64,000 nucleotides of DNA from the NCBI GenBank assembly GCA_017554235.1, contig JAFZIV010000008.1, forward strand, positions 20,134-84,133, read 5' to 3'. This document shows, piece after piece, positions 25,043-34,182 of this stretch (position 1 is the stretch's first letter; each line of letters starts with the position of its first letter). Below the pieces are notes generated by a model. It was not told the origin of the DNA. It saw only the letters and a program-made list of their open reading frames with translations, and searched no databases. Origin of the DNA: Selenomonadaceae bacterium. GTDB taxonomy: Bacteria; Bacillota; Negativicutes; Selenomonadales; Selenomonadaceae. Both the position numbers and the translations under genes were made by a program.

Positions 25043-25555
25043 AATAATTCCGTTACCGAAAACTTATAAAAAGTTAAAAACTTTTACCTTTCATTCCTGA
25101 TTCAACGCGTCTGCTTTTGTTCGACATAAGTCGCACTACTCACGTTTTTTTAATGCTCCATAGGATTAAATTTCCCGCCAACGTACGGTACAAATCAAAA
25201 TTTTAGTTTGCGTTTATACATGCACATTATAAAAAAATAATCTAAAAGATCAAATTAACAAGTTATCAGTAACGGTTCCACCTCCTTTAAAAAAAAAATT
25301 AACCTGTAATAACTTATTATAAGTTATTACAGACTGTAGACAAAAAGAAAAAAAAATCTCTCGATAGAGTATAATCTCAATTTGGATTTTTTTTATTTAT
25401 CGCAGAAAAATCAAAAGTAAAGATATGTGAACGCAAGTGAGATTTTTATCGTCTCTACTCATATAAGGACGAAATAAACGCGTAATGCTTTTCGGAAGGT
25501 AAAAAAAAAAAATTCTATTTCAACGACAGATATTTTTTAGTTCAAAAAAATTTTT
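25043..25555. other. Gene-free 513-bp interval with kinase promoter and a long palindrome
   Basis: No supported gene. On the minus strand TTGATC (25253-25248), 16-bp spacer, TATAAT (25231-25226) could drive the kinase. A perfect 13-bp inverted repeat (CTGTAATAACTTA, loop TTA, 25304-25332) is followed on the minus strand by ten T (25298-25289) and then the very strong Shine-Dalgarno AAAGGAGGT (25288-25280), but no start codon follows at a useful distance. The remaining ~220 bp toward 25555 show nothing I can name. Confidence 0.5.
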
Positions 25556-26326
25556 TCATTCAGGCAAAATAATTTTTAATTTCATTTTCTGCGCGGCATC
25601 CAAAATTTTTTTTGTCGGCGCAGTTTCAGTTATCAATCCGCTAATTTTTTGTAAAGTTGCAAAAGTAAAATTCGCTTCCGTCCCTATCTTACTTGATTCC
25701 GCCATTACGTAAACATTTTGACTCAATTCAATCATTCGACGCTTGTGCATTCCTGAATTAGAACCATTTGTCGATAAAGAATTTTTTTCAATGTCTACGC
25801 CCACGACGCCGATAAACGCAACGCTCGGACGAAAATGCGACATAAATTCCAAATTAAGTCCGTCTAAAAATCCGTCGCGATTTTTATTAATTTGTCCGCC
25901 TGCAAAAGTTAAATTAATTTTTGGATTTCTCGCCAACATTACAAGCACGTCAATCATATTCGTCAAAACTTTGTACGGCGTCTCACTTTTTTCTAAAATT
26001 TCGGCAATCGCAATGCTTATCGTCGATGTGTCAAGAAAAACTAAATCTGATGAATTAATTAATTTTACGGCGACGGCGGCAATTTTTCGTTTCGCTTCAA
26101 CTTCTTTTATTCTTCGTCGATTTGCTTCAGCGATTGGTAATTTTTCTTGAATCGCAACCGCTCCGCCGTAAGTTCGTTTAAGTTGCCCTTCCAACTCCAA
26201 AGTTCCTAAATCTTTTCGTATCGAATCCTCCGTTACGCCAAAAATTTCCGCTAATTCTTTTACTAAAACTTTTCCGTCTTTTTCTAGCATTTCTAAAATT
26301 TTTGCTTGTCTTTCTTCCATAAACAT
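25556..26326 (-). CDS. DeoR-family transcriptional regulator
   Basis: 256 residues. N-terminal winged helix (RQAKILEMLEKDGKVLVKELAEIFGVTEDSIRKDLGTLE), linker RTYGGAV, and a sugar-phosphate-sensing domain with DLVFLDTSTIS, LTNMIDVLVMLARNP and AFIGVVGVD. These proteins usually repress sugar or polyol operons and respond to a phosphosugar. The target cannot be read, because the neighbouring flavoprotein and pseudouridine synthase are not sugar genes. Start ATG after GGAGAG. Confidence 0.88.
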   Translation of the reverse strand: MFMEERQAKILEMLEKDGKVLVKELAEIFGVTEDSIRKDLGTLELEGQLKRTYGGAVAIQEKLPIAEANRRRIKEVEAKRKIAAVAVKLINSSDLVFLDTSTISIAIAEILEKSETPYKVLTNMIDVLVMLARNPKINLTFAGGQINKNRDGFLDGLNLEFMSHFRPSVAFIGVVGVDIEKNSLSTNGSNSGMHKRRMIELSQNVYVMAESSKIGTEANFTFATLQKISGLITETAPTKKILDAAQKMKLKIILPE

Positions 26327-26329
26327 TTT

Positions 26330-27565
26330 TTATCTCTCCAATTTTAAATTTATTCCCGCCGCATTTCCTGTCGCCCATGCCGCTTGCAAATTAAATCCTC
26401 CAGTGTACCCGTCAATATCTAAAACTTCTCCAACAATAAATAAATTTTTTATAATTTTTGATTCCATTGTTTTTGGATTTATTTCTTTCACGTCAACTCC
26501 TCCTGAAGTTACTATCGCTTCTTCTATCGGTCGCGTTTTCGTGATTGTCAACGTAAATCCTCGAATATTTTCTAAAATTCTTCGTCGCTCTTCTTTCGTT
26601 ATCGCGTCAATTTTTTTGTCCTCTTCAATGTACGATAAATCTAAAATCGGCAAAATTATTTTTGTCGGCAAAAGTTCTATTAACGCATTTTTTATCGATT
26701 TGTGCTTAAATTTTTCAAAATCTCTTAAAATCCTCGCGTCAAGTTGCTCCGGCGTTAATGCAGGTTTCAAATTTATTAAAATTTCTACAAAACTTTTTTC
26801 TGATAAAAATTTCGCAACTGCGCGGCTCATTGTCAAAATTATTGGTCCCGATACTCCAAAATGTGTGAATAACATTTCGCCAAATTCTTCAGAAATAATT
26901 TTTCCGTCTGCTTTCAACACTGCGCGGACATTTTTCAGCGATAATCCTTGCAATTCTTTTACAAAATCTTCCTCAACTTCCAACGGTACAAGCGAAGGTA
27001 AAATTTTTGTGACTGTATGTCCGAGATTTTTTGCAAATTTTAAGCCGTCTCCAGTTGAACCTGTCGCCGGATAAGATTTTCCGCCAGTCGCCAAAATTAC
27101 CGCGTCAACATTTATAAATTTTTTCCTAACTTCTATTCCAAAAATTTTTCCGCCATTTGTAAAAATTTCGTCAACACGCGAATTTATTTTCACTTCAACA
27201 TTTAAAATCGCAAGCCTTTTATTCAACACGTCGATAACATCAGCGGCATTGTCACTTTCAGGAAAAACTCTGTTTCCGCGCTCAACTTTCGTCTTAAGTC
27301 CAAGTGAATTAAAAAAATTTATCGTATCAACCGCAGAAAATTTTTCCAATGCACTGTACAAAAATTTTCCGTTGCCGGGCATATTTTTTATAATTTCGTT
27401 GGTGTCAGCTAAATTTGTAAGATTACAACGACCTTTGCCTGTAATTTTCAACTTTCGACCTATCGCAGAATTTTTTTCATAAATAGTTACATTCGCGCCA
27501 TTTTCAGCCGCACGTATCGCCGCCATAATTCCTGCAGGTCCTCCGCCGATTACTGCAACTTTCAT
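26330..27565 (-). CDS. HI0933/YhiN-family FAD-dependent oxidoreductase
   Basis: 411-residue flavoprotein. N-terminal FAD motif VAVIGGGPAGIMAAIRAAENG, then IYEKNSAIGRKLKITGKGRCNLTN, the strong signature of the HI0933/BaiN-like family. DAVILATGGKSYPATGSTGDG and the C-terminal EVLDIDGYTGGFNLQAAWATG close the FAD site. The substrate is unknown for most members. ATG start overlaps the rluB stop by 4 bp. Confidence 0.88.
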   Translation of the reverse strand: MKVAVIGGGPAGIMAAIRAAENGANVTIYEKNSAIGRKLKITGKGRCNLTNLADTNEIIKNMPGNGKFLYSALEKFSAVDTINFFNSLGLKTKVERGNRVFPESDNAADVIDVLNKRLAILNVEVKINSRVDEIFTNGGKIFGIEVRKKFINVDAVILATGGKSYPATGSTGDGLKFAKNLGHTVTKILPSLVPLEVEEDFVKELQGLSLKNVRAVLKADGKIISEEFGEMLFTHFGVSGPIILTMSRAVAKFLSEKSFVEILINLKPALTPEQLDARILRDFEKFKHKSIKNALIELLPTKIILPILDLSYIEEDKKIDAITKEERRRILENIRGFTLTITKTRPIEEAIVTSGGVDVKEINPKTMESKIIKNLFIVGEVLDIDGYTGGFNLQAAWATGNAAGINLKLER

Positions 27566-28296
27566 ATTTTTTCGCCCTCAACCATTTTATACAGTTTTTT
27601 TACTTCTTTCGCTGTAAGTCGCCGATATTTTCCGATTTCTACGCCTTCTAACGTCAATCCTGCAAATTTTATTCGCGTCAATTTTTTTACGTTGCAACCG
27701 ACTGCCGCTAACATTCGCCTTATTTGTCGATTTCTTCCCTCTCTAATCGTAATTTCCAGCGTCGATGAATTTTTATCTGCGTAAATTAAATTTATTTCTG
27801 CAGGTGCTGTCATTCCGTCTTCAAGTTCGATTCCTGCGCAGAGTTGCGAAATTTTTTCGGCTGTAATTTCTCCTTCCACCTTCACTCGATACGTTTTTGC
27901 TATTTTAAATTTCGGATGTATCAATTTATTCATCAATTCGCCGTCATTCGTCATCAAAATTAATCCCGACGAATTTAAATCCAATCTCCCGCACGGATAA
28001 ACTCTTTCTGAAATTTCTTTCACCAAATCTATTACCGTTGGACAGCCTCTTTTATCTTTCGCCGTTGATAAAAATCCTTCAGGCTTATTCAGCAACAAAT
28101 ATATTTTTTTCGCGTCGAATTTTATTTCTTTTCCGTCTACACAAATTTTATTTTTTTCTGCGTCTGCACGAGATCCCAATGTACTTACAACTTTTCCGTC
28201 TACTGTCACTCGTCCTGCAACTATAAAATTTTCTGCTTCGCGTCTTGACATTAATCCTGCGCGGCTTATCAACTTTTGTAATCGTTCTTCACTCAA
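27562..28296 (-). CDS. rluB: 23S/16S rRNA pseudouridine synthase, RluB/RsuA family
   Basis: About 244 residues. S4 RNA-binding domain (ERLQKLISRAGLMSRREAENFIVAGRVTVDG), then the catalytic motif GRLDLNSSGLILMTNDGEL (Asp nucleophile) and REGRNRQIRRMLAAVG. RluB (U2605 of 23S) is most likely in Firmicutes, but RsuA-type specificity is possible. The TTG at 28296 lies six bases after GAGGTG; upstream in-frame codons lack conservation. Confidence 0.88.
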   Translation of the reverse strand: MSEERLQKLISRAGLMSRREAENFIVAGRVTVDGKVVSTLGSRADAEKNKICVDGKEIKFDAKKIYLLLNKPEGFLSTAKDKRGCPTVIDLVKEISERVYPCGRLDLNSSGLILMTNDGELMNKLIHPKFKIAKTYRVKVEGEITAEKISQLCAGIELEDGMTAPAEINLIYADKNSSTLEITIREGRNRQIRRMLAAVGCNVKKLTRIKFAGLTLEGVEIGKYRRLTAKEVKKLYKMVEGEKI

Positions 28297-28321
28297 TAAT
28301 TTCACCTCAATTACTATGAAA

Positions 28322-28350
28322 ATTATAGTTGAATGATTAGAAATTTGCAA
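28322..28350 (-). promoter_or_regulatory. Promoter of the rluB-flavoprotein-deoR operon
   Basis: Minus strand TTGCAA (28350-28345), 17-bp spacer, TATAAT (28327-28322). Confidence 0.75.
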
Positions 28351-28383
28351 TTACCTAAAATTTTTTCTATCGTAAAAAATCTC

Positions 28384-28420
28384 ATAAAAAAAACTTGCCG
28401 ACCATTTTTAAGCGGCAAGT
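28384..28420 (-). terminator. Terminator of the LRR gene
   Basis: Minus strand ACTTGCCG (28420-28413) / CGGCAAGT (28400-28393) perfect stem, followed by a T-run. Confidence 0.85.
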
Positions 28421-28445
28421 TAATTTTTTCATCACAAAATATTTT

Positions 28446-29576
28446 TTACTCGTCTATCACAATTTTTTTGAGTGAGTCCCAATCTTTATCAAAATGTTCT
28501 TTCAAAATTTCTTCCGTGAGTTTGTAGTAAGTTATCTTTTTCAAACTCTTGCAATTATAAAATGCATATTTATCGATTGATTTTAAATTTTTGTTGAATT
28601 TTATTTCTTTCAAGCTCTTGCAACCAGAAAATGCTCCATTACCAATTAAAGTCAAATTTTTAGAAAATTTTATTACTTTCAAGTTAGTGCAATCTGCAAA
28701 TGCTCCTTCACATATTAATTTTAGGCTATCAGGGAATTGTATTTCTTGCAAGCTCTCACACTTAGCAAATGCAGATATACCGATTGATTTTAAATTTTCA
28801 GGAAAAATTATATCTTTTAAGCTTTCACAATGCATAAATAAACAATTGCTAATAGAAAATAAATTTTTTGGTAATTTTATTTTTGTCAAACTTGTACAAC
28901 ATAAGAATGAGCCAGAACCAATTAAATTTAAACTTTCAGGAAAAATTATCTCTTTTAAGTTCTTACAATGAAGAAATGAATTAAATCCAATAGAAAATAA
29001 ATTTTTTGGTAATTTTATTTCTGTTAATCTCTCGCAATTAGAAAATGCATGATCACCTATCGAAATCAAGCTATCTGGTAATTTTATTTCTGTTAAGCTC
29101 GTGCAATCTCTAAATGCATATCTACCTATTAAAGTCAAATTTTCAGGAAAATATATTTCTTTTAACTTTTCGCAACCTTCAAATGCACCAACCTTTACAA
29201 TTGTTGATTGGAAAGAATCATAAAATGTTTCATCATAATCATAACCTTCATTGATTAAAGTTAAACTATCAGGCAAAATTATTTTTTCAAGTTCTCGGTA
29301 ATTTCTAAAGTCTTCAGGTCTGATTTCAGTAATTCCTTCATGCAAAATAATCGTTCCAATAGCGTGCTCTTTTTTGTTGTCGTAATAAAATTTTTCAAGT
29401 ATATTTTGACTTTCATTTACAAGCTCTTGACCTACTTTTTCAAGTTTCTGAAACATATCGGAGAATTTATGAGCCTGTTCATAAAATTGCTTAGCTTTTT
29501 CAGCAAGATTTTTCAGCTGTAAAAGTGCGTCAACGTCACCTTCATTAGCTTTTTTAAAAATTTCCTCAATATCCAT
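28446..29576 (-). CDS. BspA-type leucine-rich repeat protein
   Basis: 376 residues. An N-terminal helical stretch (about 1-60, coiled coil) is followed by roughly ten BspA-like LRR_5 repeats of about 23 residues, with the recurring unit LTLIGxxAFxxCxxLxEIxLP. No signal peptide or cell-wall anchor is visible, so unlike most BspA proteins it seems cytoplasmic. The ATG at 29576 follows GAGGTGG. Repeats of this kind bind proteins; the partner is unknown. The repeated DNA invites copy-number change. Confidence 0.82.
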   Translation of the reverse strand: MDIEEIFKKANEGDVDALLQLKNLAEKAKQFYEQAHKFSDMFQKLEKVGQELVNESQNILEKFYYDNKKEHAIGTIILHEGITEIRPEDFRNYRELEKIILPDSLTLINEGYDYDETFYDSFQSTIVKVGAFEGCEKLKEIYFPENLTLIGRYAFRDCTSLTEIKLPDSLISIGDHAFSNCERLTEIKLPKNLFSIGFNSFLHCKNLKEIIFPESLNLIGSGSFLCCTSLTKIKLPKNLFSISNCLFMHCESLKDIIFPENLKSIGISAFAKCESLQEIQFPDSLKLICEGAFADCTNLKVIKFSKNLTLIGNGAFSGCKSLKEIKFNKNLKSIDKYAFYNCKSLKKITYYKLTEEILKEHFDKDWDSLKKIVIDE

Positions 29577-29647
29577 ACAAACCACCTCGCAAAAATTTTT
29601 TGTAAAAAATTATAATCTTAAATGAAAATATTTTCAAGAAAATTTAT

Positions 29648-29676
29648 TTGAAAGGCAAAAAAATTTATGATATGAT
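29648..29676 (+). promoter_or_regulatory. Promoter of comM
   Basis: TTGAAA (29648-29653), 17-bp spacer, TATGAT (29671-29676), about 30 bp before the TTG start. Confidence 0.65.
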
Positions 29677-29707
29677 AATAAAAAAATAAAATGAGAGGAT
29701 TTTAAAA

Positions 29708-31243
29708 TTGTACGCTGGAACTTTTGGAGCGACGACGCAAGGAATTGACGGATTAATAATAAAAGTAGAAGTAGACAGCGCAAATGGAATGCCGTCATTT
29801 GATATAGTAGGCTTGCCGAGCACATCAGTACGCGAATCAAAGGAAAGAGTAAGAACAGCGATAAAAAATTCAGGTTTGCGAATGAAATCAGAAAAAATTA
29901 CGATAAATCTTGCGCCTGCTGAAGTAAAAAAAGAAAGTGTCGGACTAGATTTGCCGATAGCTGTAGGAATTTTGGCAGCGCAGGGAAAAATTTCCGCAGA
30001 AAAATGCCGAGAATTTTTATTTGTATCAGAATTATCGTTGGAAGGAAAACTTTGTCGAGTAAATGGAATTTTGCCGGTTGCGATAACAGCGAGGGACGAA
30101 GGCTTTAAAAAAATAATAGTTGCGAAAGAAAATGTCAACGAAGCTTTACTTGTCGAAGGTTTAGAAGTTTACGCACCAAATAATTTGCTTGAATTGGTAG
30201 ACTTTCTTAATGATGAAATAAAGCTTGACGCAGAAAAATCTACGCCGATTGAACAGCCGGAAAGTTTTATAGAAATGGTAGACGATTTTGCGGACGTGCA
30301 AGGACAATTTATGGCGAAAAGAGCGTTAGAAATTGCGGCGGCAGGCGGACACAATGTTTTAATGGTAGGCGTACCGGGATCAGGAAAAACAATGCTTGCA
30401 AAACGAATGAGTTCAATTTTGCCTGAATTGACACGCGAAGAGGCATTAGAAGTCACAAAAATTTATAGCGTTGCAGGAAGATTGGGACGTAACGAAGGAT
30501 TGATGACGACGCGACCATTTCAAAATCCGAATCACGATGCGTCAATGGCGGCGATAATCGGCGGCGGAGTAAATCCTAAACCGGGACAAGTTACGTTGGC
30601 ACATCACGGAGTACTTTTTCTTGACGAATTGCCGGAATTTAGAAGATCTGTAATTGAAGCATTACGTGAACCGCTTGAGGAAAGACAAATTACAGTTAGC
30701 CGAGTTAGTGCGACGTTGACATTTCCTTCGAGTGTAATTTTAATCTGCGCGATGAATCCCTGCCCATGCGGTTGGCGCGGCGATAAAGATCGAAGTTGCC
30801 AATGTTCAGATTTGGATATTCGGCGATATATGCGAAAACTTTCAGGACCTTTGCTTGATAGAATTGATATTCATATTCGTGTTCCGCGCGTAAAATATGA
30901 AGATTTAAGTTCAAAACGTCGTGCTGAGCCGTCAAGCGAAATTCGCAAGCGTGTATCTGCCGCCCGTCAAATTCAGCAAGAACGTTTGAAAAAATATCAT
31001 ATGTTTTGCAACGCGCAGATGTCCCACGCAATGTTGCAACAAATTTGTACAATGTCTGAATCTGCGGAAAAACTCTTAAAAAATGTTTTTGAGACGAAAA
31101 AACTTTCTGCGCGTTCATACGACAGAATTATAAAAGTTGGACGCACAATCGCTGACTTGGACGGCGGCGCGGAATTAATTTCAGACAAACACATTGCGGA
31201 AGCAATTAAACTTCGCAACGATTTAGATTTAGACGTAAGATAA
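29708..31243 (+). CDS. comM: YifB/ComM-family AAA+ ATPase (Mg-chelatase-like)
   Basis: 511 residues. N-terminal Lon-protease-like fold domain (1-170), AAA+ domain with Walker A MVGVPGSGKTMLAKRMSS and Walker B HHGVLFLDELPEF, and a Mg-chelatase-type C-terminal region (YDRIIKVGRTIADLDG). ComM is a hexameric branch-migration helicase that helps integrate taken-up DNA during natural transformation; other YifB members are uncharacterised. TTG start after GAGAGG. Its presence is of interest given the iterated octamer found throughout this window, but it is widespread and proves nothing alone. Confidence 0.9.
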   Translation: MYAGTFGATTQGIDGLIIKVEVDSANGMPSFDIVGLPSTSVRESKERVRTAIKNSGLRMKSEKITINLAPAEVKKESVGLDLPIAVGILAAQGKISAEKCREFLFVSELSLEGKLCRVNGILPVAITARDEGFKKIIVAKENVNEALLVEGLEVYAPNNLLELVDFLNDEIKLDAEKSTPIEQPESFIEMVDDFADVQGQFMAKRALEIAAAGGHNVLMVGVPGSGKTMLAKRMSSILPELTREEALEVTKIYSVAGRLGRNEGLMTTRPFQNPNHDASMAAIIGGGVNPKPGQVTLAHHGVLFLDELPEFRRSVIEALREPLEERQITVSRVSATLTFPSSVILICAMNPCPCGWRGDKDRSCQCSDLDIRRYMRKLSGPLLDRIDIHIRVPRVKYEDLSSKRRAEPSSEIRKRVSAARQIQQERLKKYHMFCNAQMSHAMLQQICTMSESAEKLLKNVFETKKLSARSYDRIIKVGRTIADLDGGAELISDKHIAEAIKLRNDLDLDVR

Positions 31244-31270
31244 TTTTAAAAATAAAAATAAAAAAAAATT

Positions 31271-31296
31271 TCCCGTCTCAATGGCGGGATTTTTTA
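31271..31296 (+). terminator. Terminator after comM
   Basis: Stem TCCCG (31271-31275) / CGGGA (31285-31289), then seven T; a preceding A-run lets it work for waaA-lpxK on the other strand as well. Confidence 0.7.
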
Positions 31297-31315
31297 TGCT
31301 TTAAATTAATGCAAG

Positions 31316-33805
31316 CTAATTGTGTATTGATTCAAGTCGCCGTTTAAGTTCGTCTTGAAATTCTTTACCGCCGACTTGAAATTTTACTTCGACGCAGATA
31401 ACGTAAATTGGTATGCTCCAATCAGCTTTGGCAACTTCATCAGGAATTTTTACGGCGTCTTTTTCAGTCATAACGATAGCTTCCGCGCCGAGTGCGTCAG
31501 CTTGCTGTAAAACGTCCTGCATTTCGTTCATTGTGTATTCGTGATGATCCGGGTAACGCAAACTTTCCAGTACAACCGCGCCCAAATCTCTAAGCGTCCG
31601 TTCAAATGACGCGGGATTACCTATAGCCGAGACCGCCATAATTTTTCGTCCGACAACTTTTACAACGTCAACGCCTTCCTGCGTCAAATCAGCAAACCAA
31701 TCCGCCAATGTCAAAAATCTGCGCGGACGATGAACACTTTCAACAATTTGCGCTTTTTCGTTGTATTCGCGTACAGTCTTACGAATATAATCACACGCGC
31801 CCGCCTCTGCTTGATCAATCTTAGTTATCAAGCAAACATCTGCGCGGCTAATGTGGCTAATCGATTCACGCAAAATTCCTCGCGGCAAAATATATCCGTT
31901 ACCAAAAACACTTACCGCATCAATCAACAAAATATCTAAATCGCGTTCAAGTTGCCAGTGCTGATAGCCGTCGTCTAAAATTGCAACTTCCGCGCCAAAA
32001 TTTTCAATCGCATATTGCCCTGTGACAGCCCTTTCCGCACCGATTAAAACGGGAACGCCCGGTAAATGCTTAGCTAACATATAAGCTTCGTCGCCCGCCT
32101 CGTACTCCGTCATACAAATTTTTTCGCCGTCAGATACAACGCCGACTTCTCCGCGCCAAGTAGCTCTGTAACCACGATTCAAAATTACAACTTTGTATCC
32201 CATATCGCGAATATCCCGCGCTAAACGTTGAGCAGTGGGAGTTTTGCCCGTTCCGCCGACAGTAATATTTCCTAAGCTTATTACGAAACAGTCAAGCTTA
32301 TCTCTGCCGGAAATTCCTAACTCGTAACCCCAAAGTCTAATGTTTACTAATGACGCGTAAATCAATGAAAAAAATCTCAACACACCCATTACAATATTCA
32401 TTGAAATTCCGTGTGCTTCCTTCGTATGTATCAAGTGGACGAATTGCGTCTGAAAATTTTCTACCTTCTGCGTTGTATGCGGACGTAAAGTATTTTCCCA
32501 AGCTTCGTATTCCGTCAACAATTTGCGAAGTAGAATTGCCGACTTACGGGACGCGCCGCGATTTTCACGAACAATTTTAATTGTTTCATCTTCAAGTTGT
32601 CGACGCAACGCAGGATTGTCAAACAAAATTTTAACCTGTTCGGCAAGTTCTTCTGAATTATTAACAGTAACGCAAGCATCACGATTTTTGAAAAGCGCGT
32701 GTGTATCCTTAAAATTTTCCATATGATGACCGACGATTATAGCTTTACCATGCGCCGCCGGTTCCAAGATATTGTGTCCGCCATGAGTTACAAGAGAGCC
32801 GCCAACATAAATTACATCGCCGACGCTGTAAATTTTCCCGAGTTCGCCAATCGTATCCAAAATTATAATGTCTTCGTTATTTGGTTTACGCTCCTGCAAT
32901 TCAGTTCGACGTGCCACCGTATAACCGGCACTTTTGCAGAGTGCTACAACTTCACGAGTCCTCAAAAGTTCACGCGGAGCAATGACAAGCCTGATATGCG
33001 GATGAGTTTCACGAACAGCTTTAAACGCGTCCAAAATATAATCTTCTTCGCCGCGATGAGTACTTCCAGCCAATAAAATTCCTTCGGCGTTTTCAAGTCC
33101 CATTTCGGCTAAAATTTTTTGGTGTTCTTCAGGTGTTACGTCTGTATAAGTTTGATCAAATTTCGTGTTACCTGTTACAGTCACAAGATTTTTCGGCGCA
33201 CCCAATTCCAAAATATAATTCGCGTCAATCTGCGACTGCATTGCGAAAAGTTTAACTGTACGAATCATATCAGTTAAAATCGAATACATATACTTGTAGC
33301 GTCGAACACTTTTTTCAGAAATTCGCCCGTTGACCATCATAACCGGAATATGAAGTTGCCGCGCATTTTTTAAAAAGTTGGGCCATAATTCCGTTTCGAC
33401 CGGTAAAAATACTCGCGGATGGATTTTTCTCAAAACTAATGCCGACACGAAAGGCAAGTCAAGCGGAAAATAAATTATGCTGTCCGCGTCTTTTATGATT
33501 CGGTTAGCCATTTCGTAGCCGTTAGTTGTCACAACTGACACTAAGATTGGCGACTTGGGAAATTCTTGTCGAAATTCTTTTATCAGAGGGCTTGTAGCTA
33601 CAATTTCGCCGACCGATGCCGCGTGTACCCATATGCAATTTTTTTTCGCGACAGGTTTAAGTGCGCCCTTTGGAAAAAATCCTAAACTTTGTTTTATTCT
33701 TTCGACGAAACCTTTTTCGCGTACCGATCTTACTAGGAAGACGGGAATTATCATTACTACGACGAATACCGCCGCGAGATTGTATAAACTATACAGAAGT
33801 TGCAT
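31316..33805 (-). CDS. Fused Kdo transferase and lipid A 4'-kinase (WaaA-LpxK)
   Basis: 829 residues joining two lipid A-pathway enzymes. The N-terminal half (about 1-430) is WaaA/KdtA: an anchor helix, WVHAASVGEIVATSPLIKEF, VETELWPNFLKNA, LAGSTHRGEEDYILDAF and GGSLVTHGGHNILEPAAHGK, which adds Kdo to lipid IVA. The C-terminal half (about 470-829) is LpxK: ISLGNITVGGTGKTPTAQRLA (Walker A), ILDDGYQHWQLERDLDILLID and VMTEKDAVKIP, which phosphorylates the 4' position. All core motifs of both halves appear intact. The fusion is, to my knowledge, a feature of Negativicutes and strongly supports an LPS outer membrane. ATG start. Confidence 0.92.
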   Translation of the reverse strand: MQLLYSLYNLAAVFVVVMIIPVFLVRSVREKGFVERIKQSLGFFPKGALKPVAKKNCIWVHAASVGEIVATSPLIKEFRQEFPKSPILVSVVTTNGYEMANRIIKDADSIIYFPLDLPFVSALVLRKIHPRVFLPVETELWPNFLKNARQLHIPVMMVNGRISEKSVRRYKYMYSILTDMIRTVKLFAMQSQIDANYILELGAPKNLVTVTGNTKFDQTYTDVTPEEHQKILAEMGLENAEGILLAGSTHRGEEDYILDAFKAVRETHPHIRLVIAPRELLRTREVVALCKSAGYTVARRTELQERKPNNEDIIILDTIGELGKIYSVGDVIYVGGSLVTHGGHNILEPAAHGKAIIVGHHMENFKDTHALFKNRDACVTVNNSEELAEQVKILFDNPALRRQLEDETIKIVRENRGASRKSAILLRKLLTEYEAWENTLRPHTTQKVENFQTQFVHLIHTKEAHGISMNIVMGVLRFFSLIYASLVNIRLWGYELGISGRDKLDCFVISLGNITVGGTGKTPTAQRLARDIRDMGYKVVILNRGYRATWRGEVGVVSDGEKICMTEYEAGDEAYMLAKHLPGVPVLIGAERAVTGQYAIENFGAEVAILDDGYQHWQLERDLDILLIDAVSVFGNGYILPRGILRESISHISRADVCLITKIDQAEAGACDYIRKTVREYNEKAQIVESVHRPRRFLTLADWFADLTQEGVDVVKVVGRKIMAVSAIGNPASFERTLRDLGAVVLESLRYPDHHEYTMNEMQDVLQQADALGAEAIVMTEKDAVKIPDEVAKADWSIPIYVICVEVKFQVGGKEFQDELKRRLESIHN

Positions 33806-33906
33806 TGAAAATCACCGTGATTAAATTTTAAAATTTTTAAATACGTAATTTTTTTTTCAAGAGCAGGTGACACAGCTTTAGGGAAATCTTTTGAAATATC
33901 GTCTAC

Positions 33907-34181
33907 CTACCAATTCCAGACGCGCCGCGCTTTCATTTCTGCCGCAAAATGAAAATAATATACCAGCGGAATCAAAACCGGCGTATCAGTGTTGTCGACG
34001 ATTCTTACTTGATAAACGCCAGCCGATTTTTCCTGTACCATAAAGTTAGCAGTGTTTCTGTCAAATTTTCGCTTTATGCGATTCTCACACACTTTGACGG
34101 ATCGAGCGGATACACAAAAGTTTTCTGTCTCCCGCCCATTCCGATAAAATATTCGTCACTTAAAACTATTTCATCGCTCAT
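33907..34181 (-). pseudogene. Decayed gene: N-terminus resembles YrbL-like kinase family
   Basis: An ATG one base after the PIG-L stop begins a 35-residue peptide (MSDEIVLSDEYFIGMGG, then VYPLDPSKCVRIA) before a TAA at 34076. IG-GG-KT and the DPSKCVRIA segment resemble the glycine loop and ATP-Lys strand of YrbL-type LPS-related kinases. A second frame, shifted by one base, stays open from 34092 to 33907 and has protein-like character (YQVRIVDNTDTPVLIP). The frame stays protein-like even after its TAG, towards waaA. This looks like one gene broken by frameshift and stop mutations; the family call is tentative. Confidence 0.45.
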
Positions 34182-34182
34182 A

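Noticed and set aside
25280..25290. Fragment of 16S rRNA 3' end (CACCTCCTTT)
   Set aside because: Only about ten bases match; the rest of the neighbourhood is unlike rRNA.
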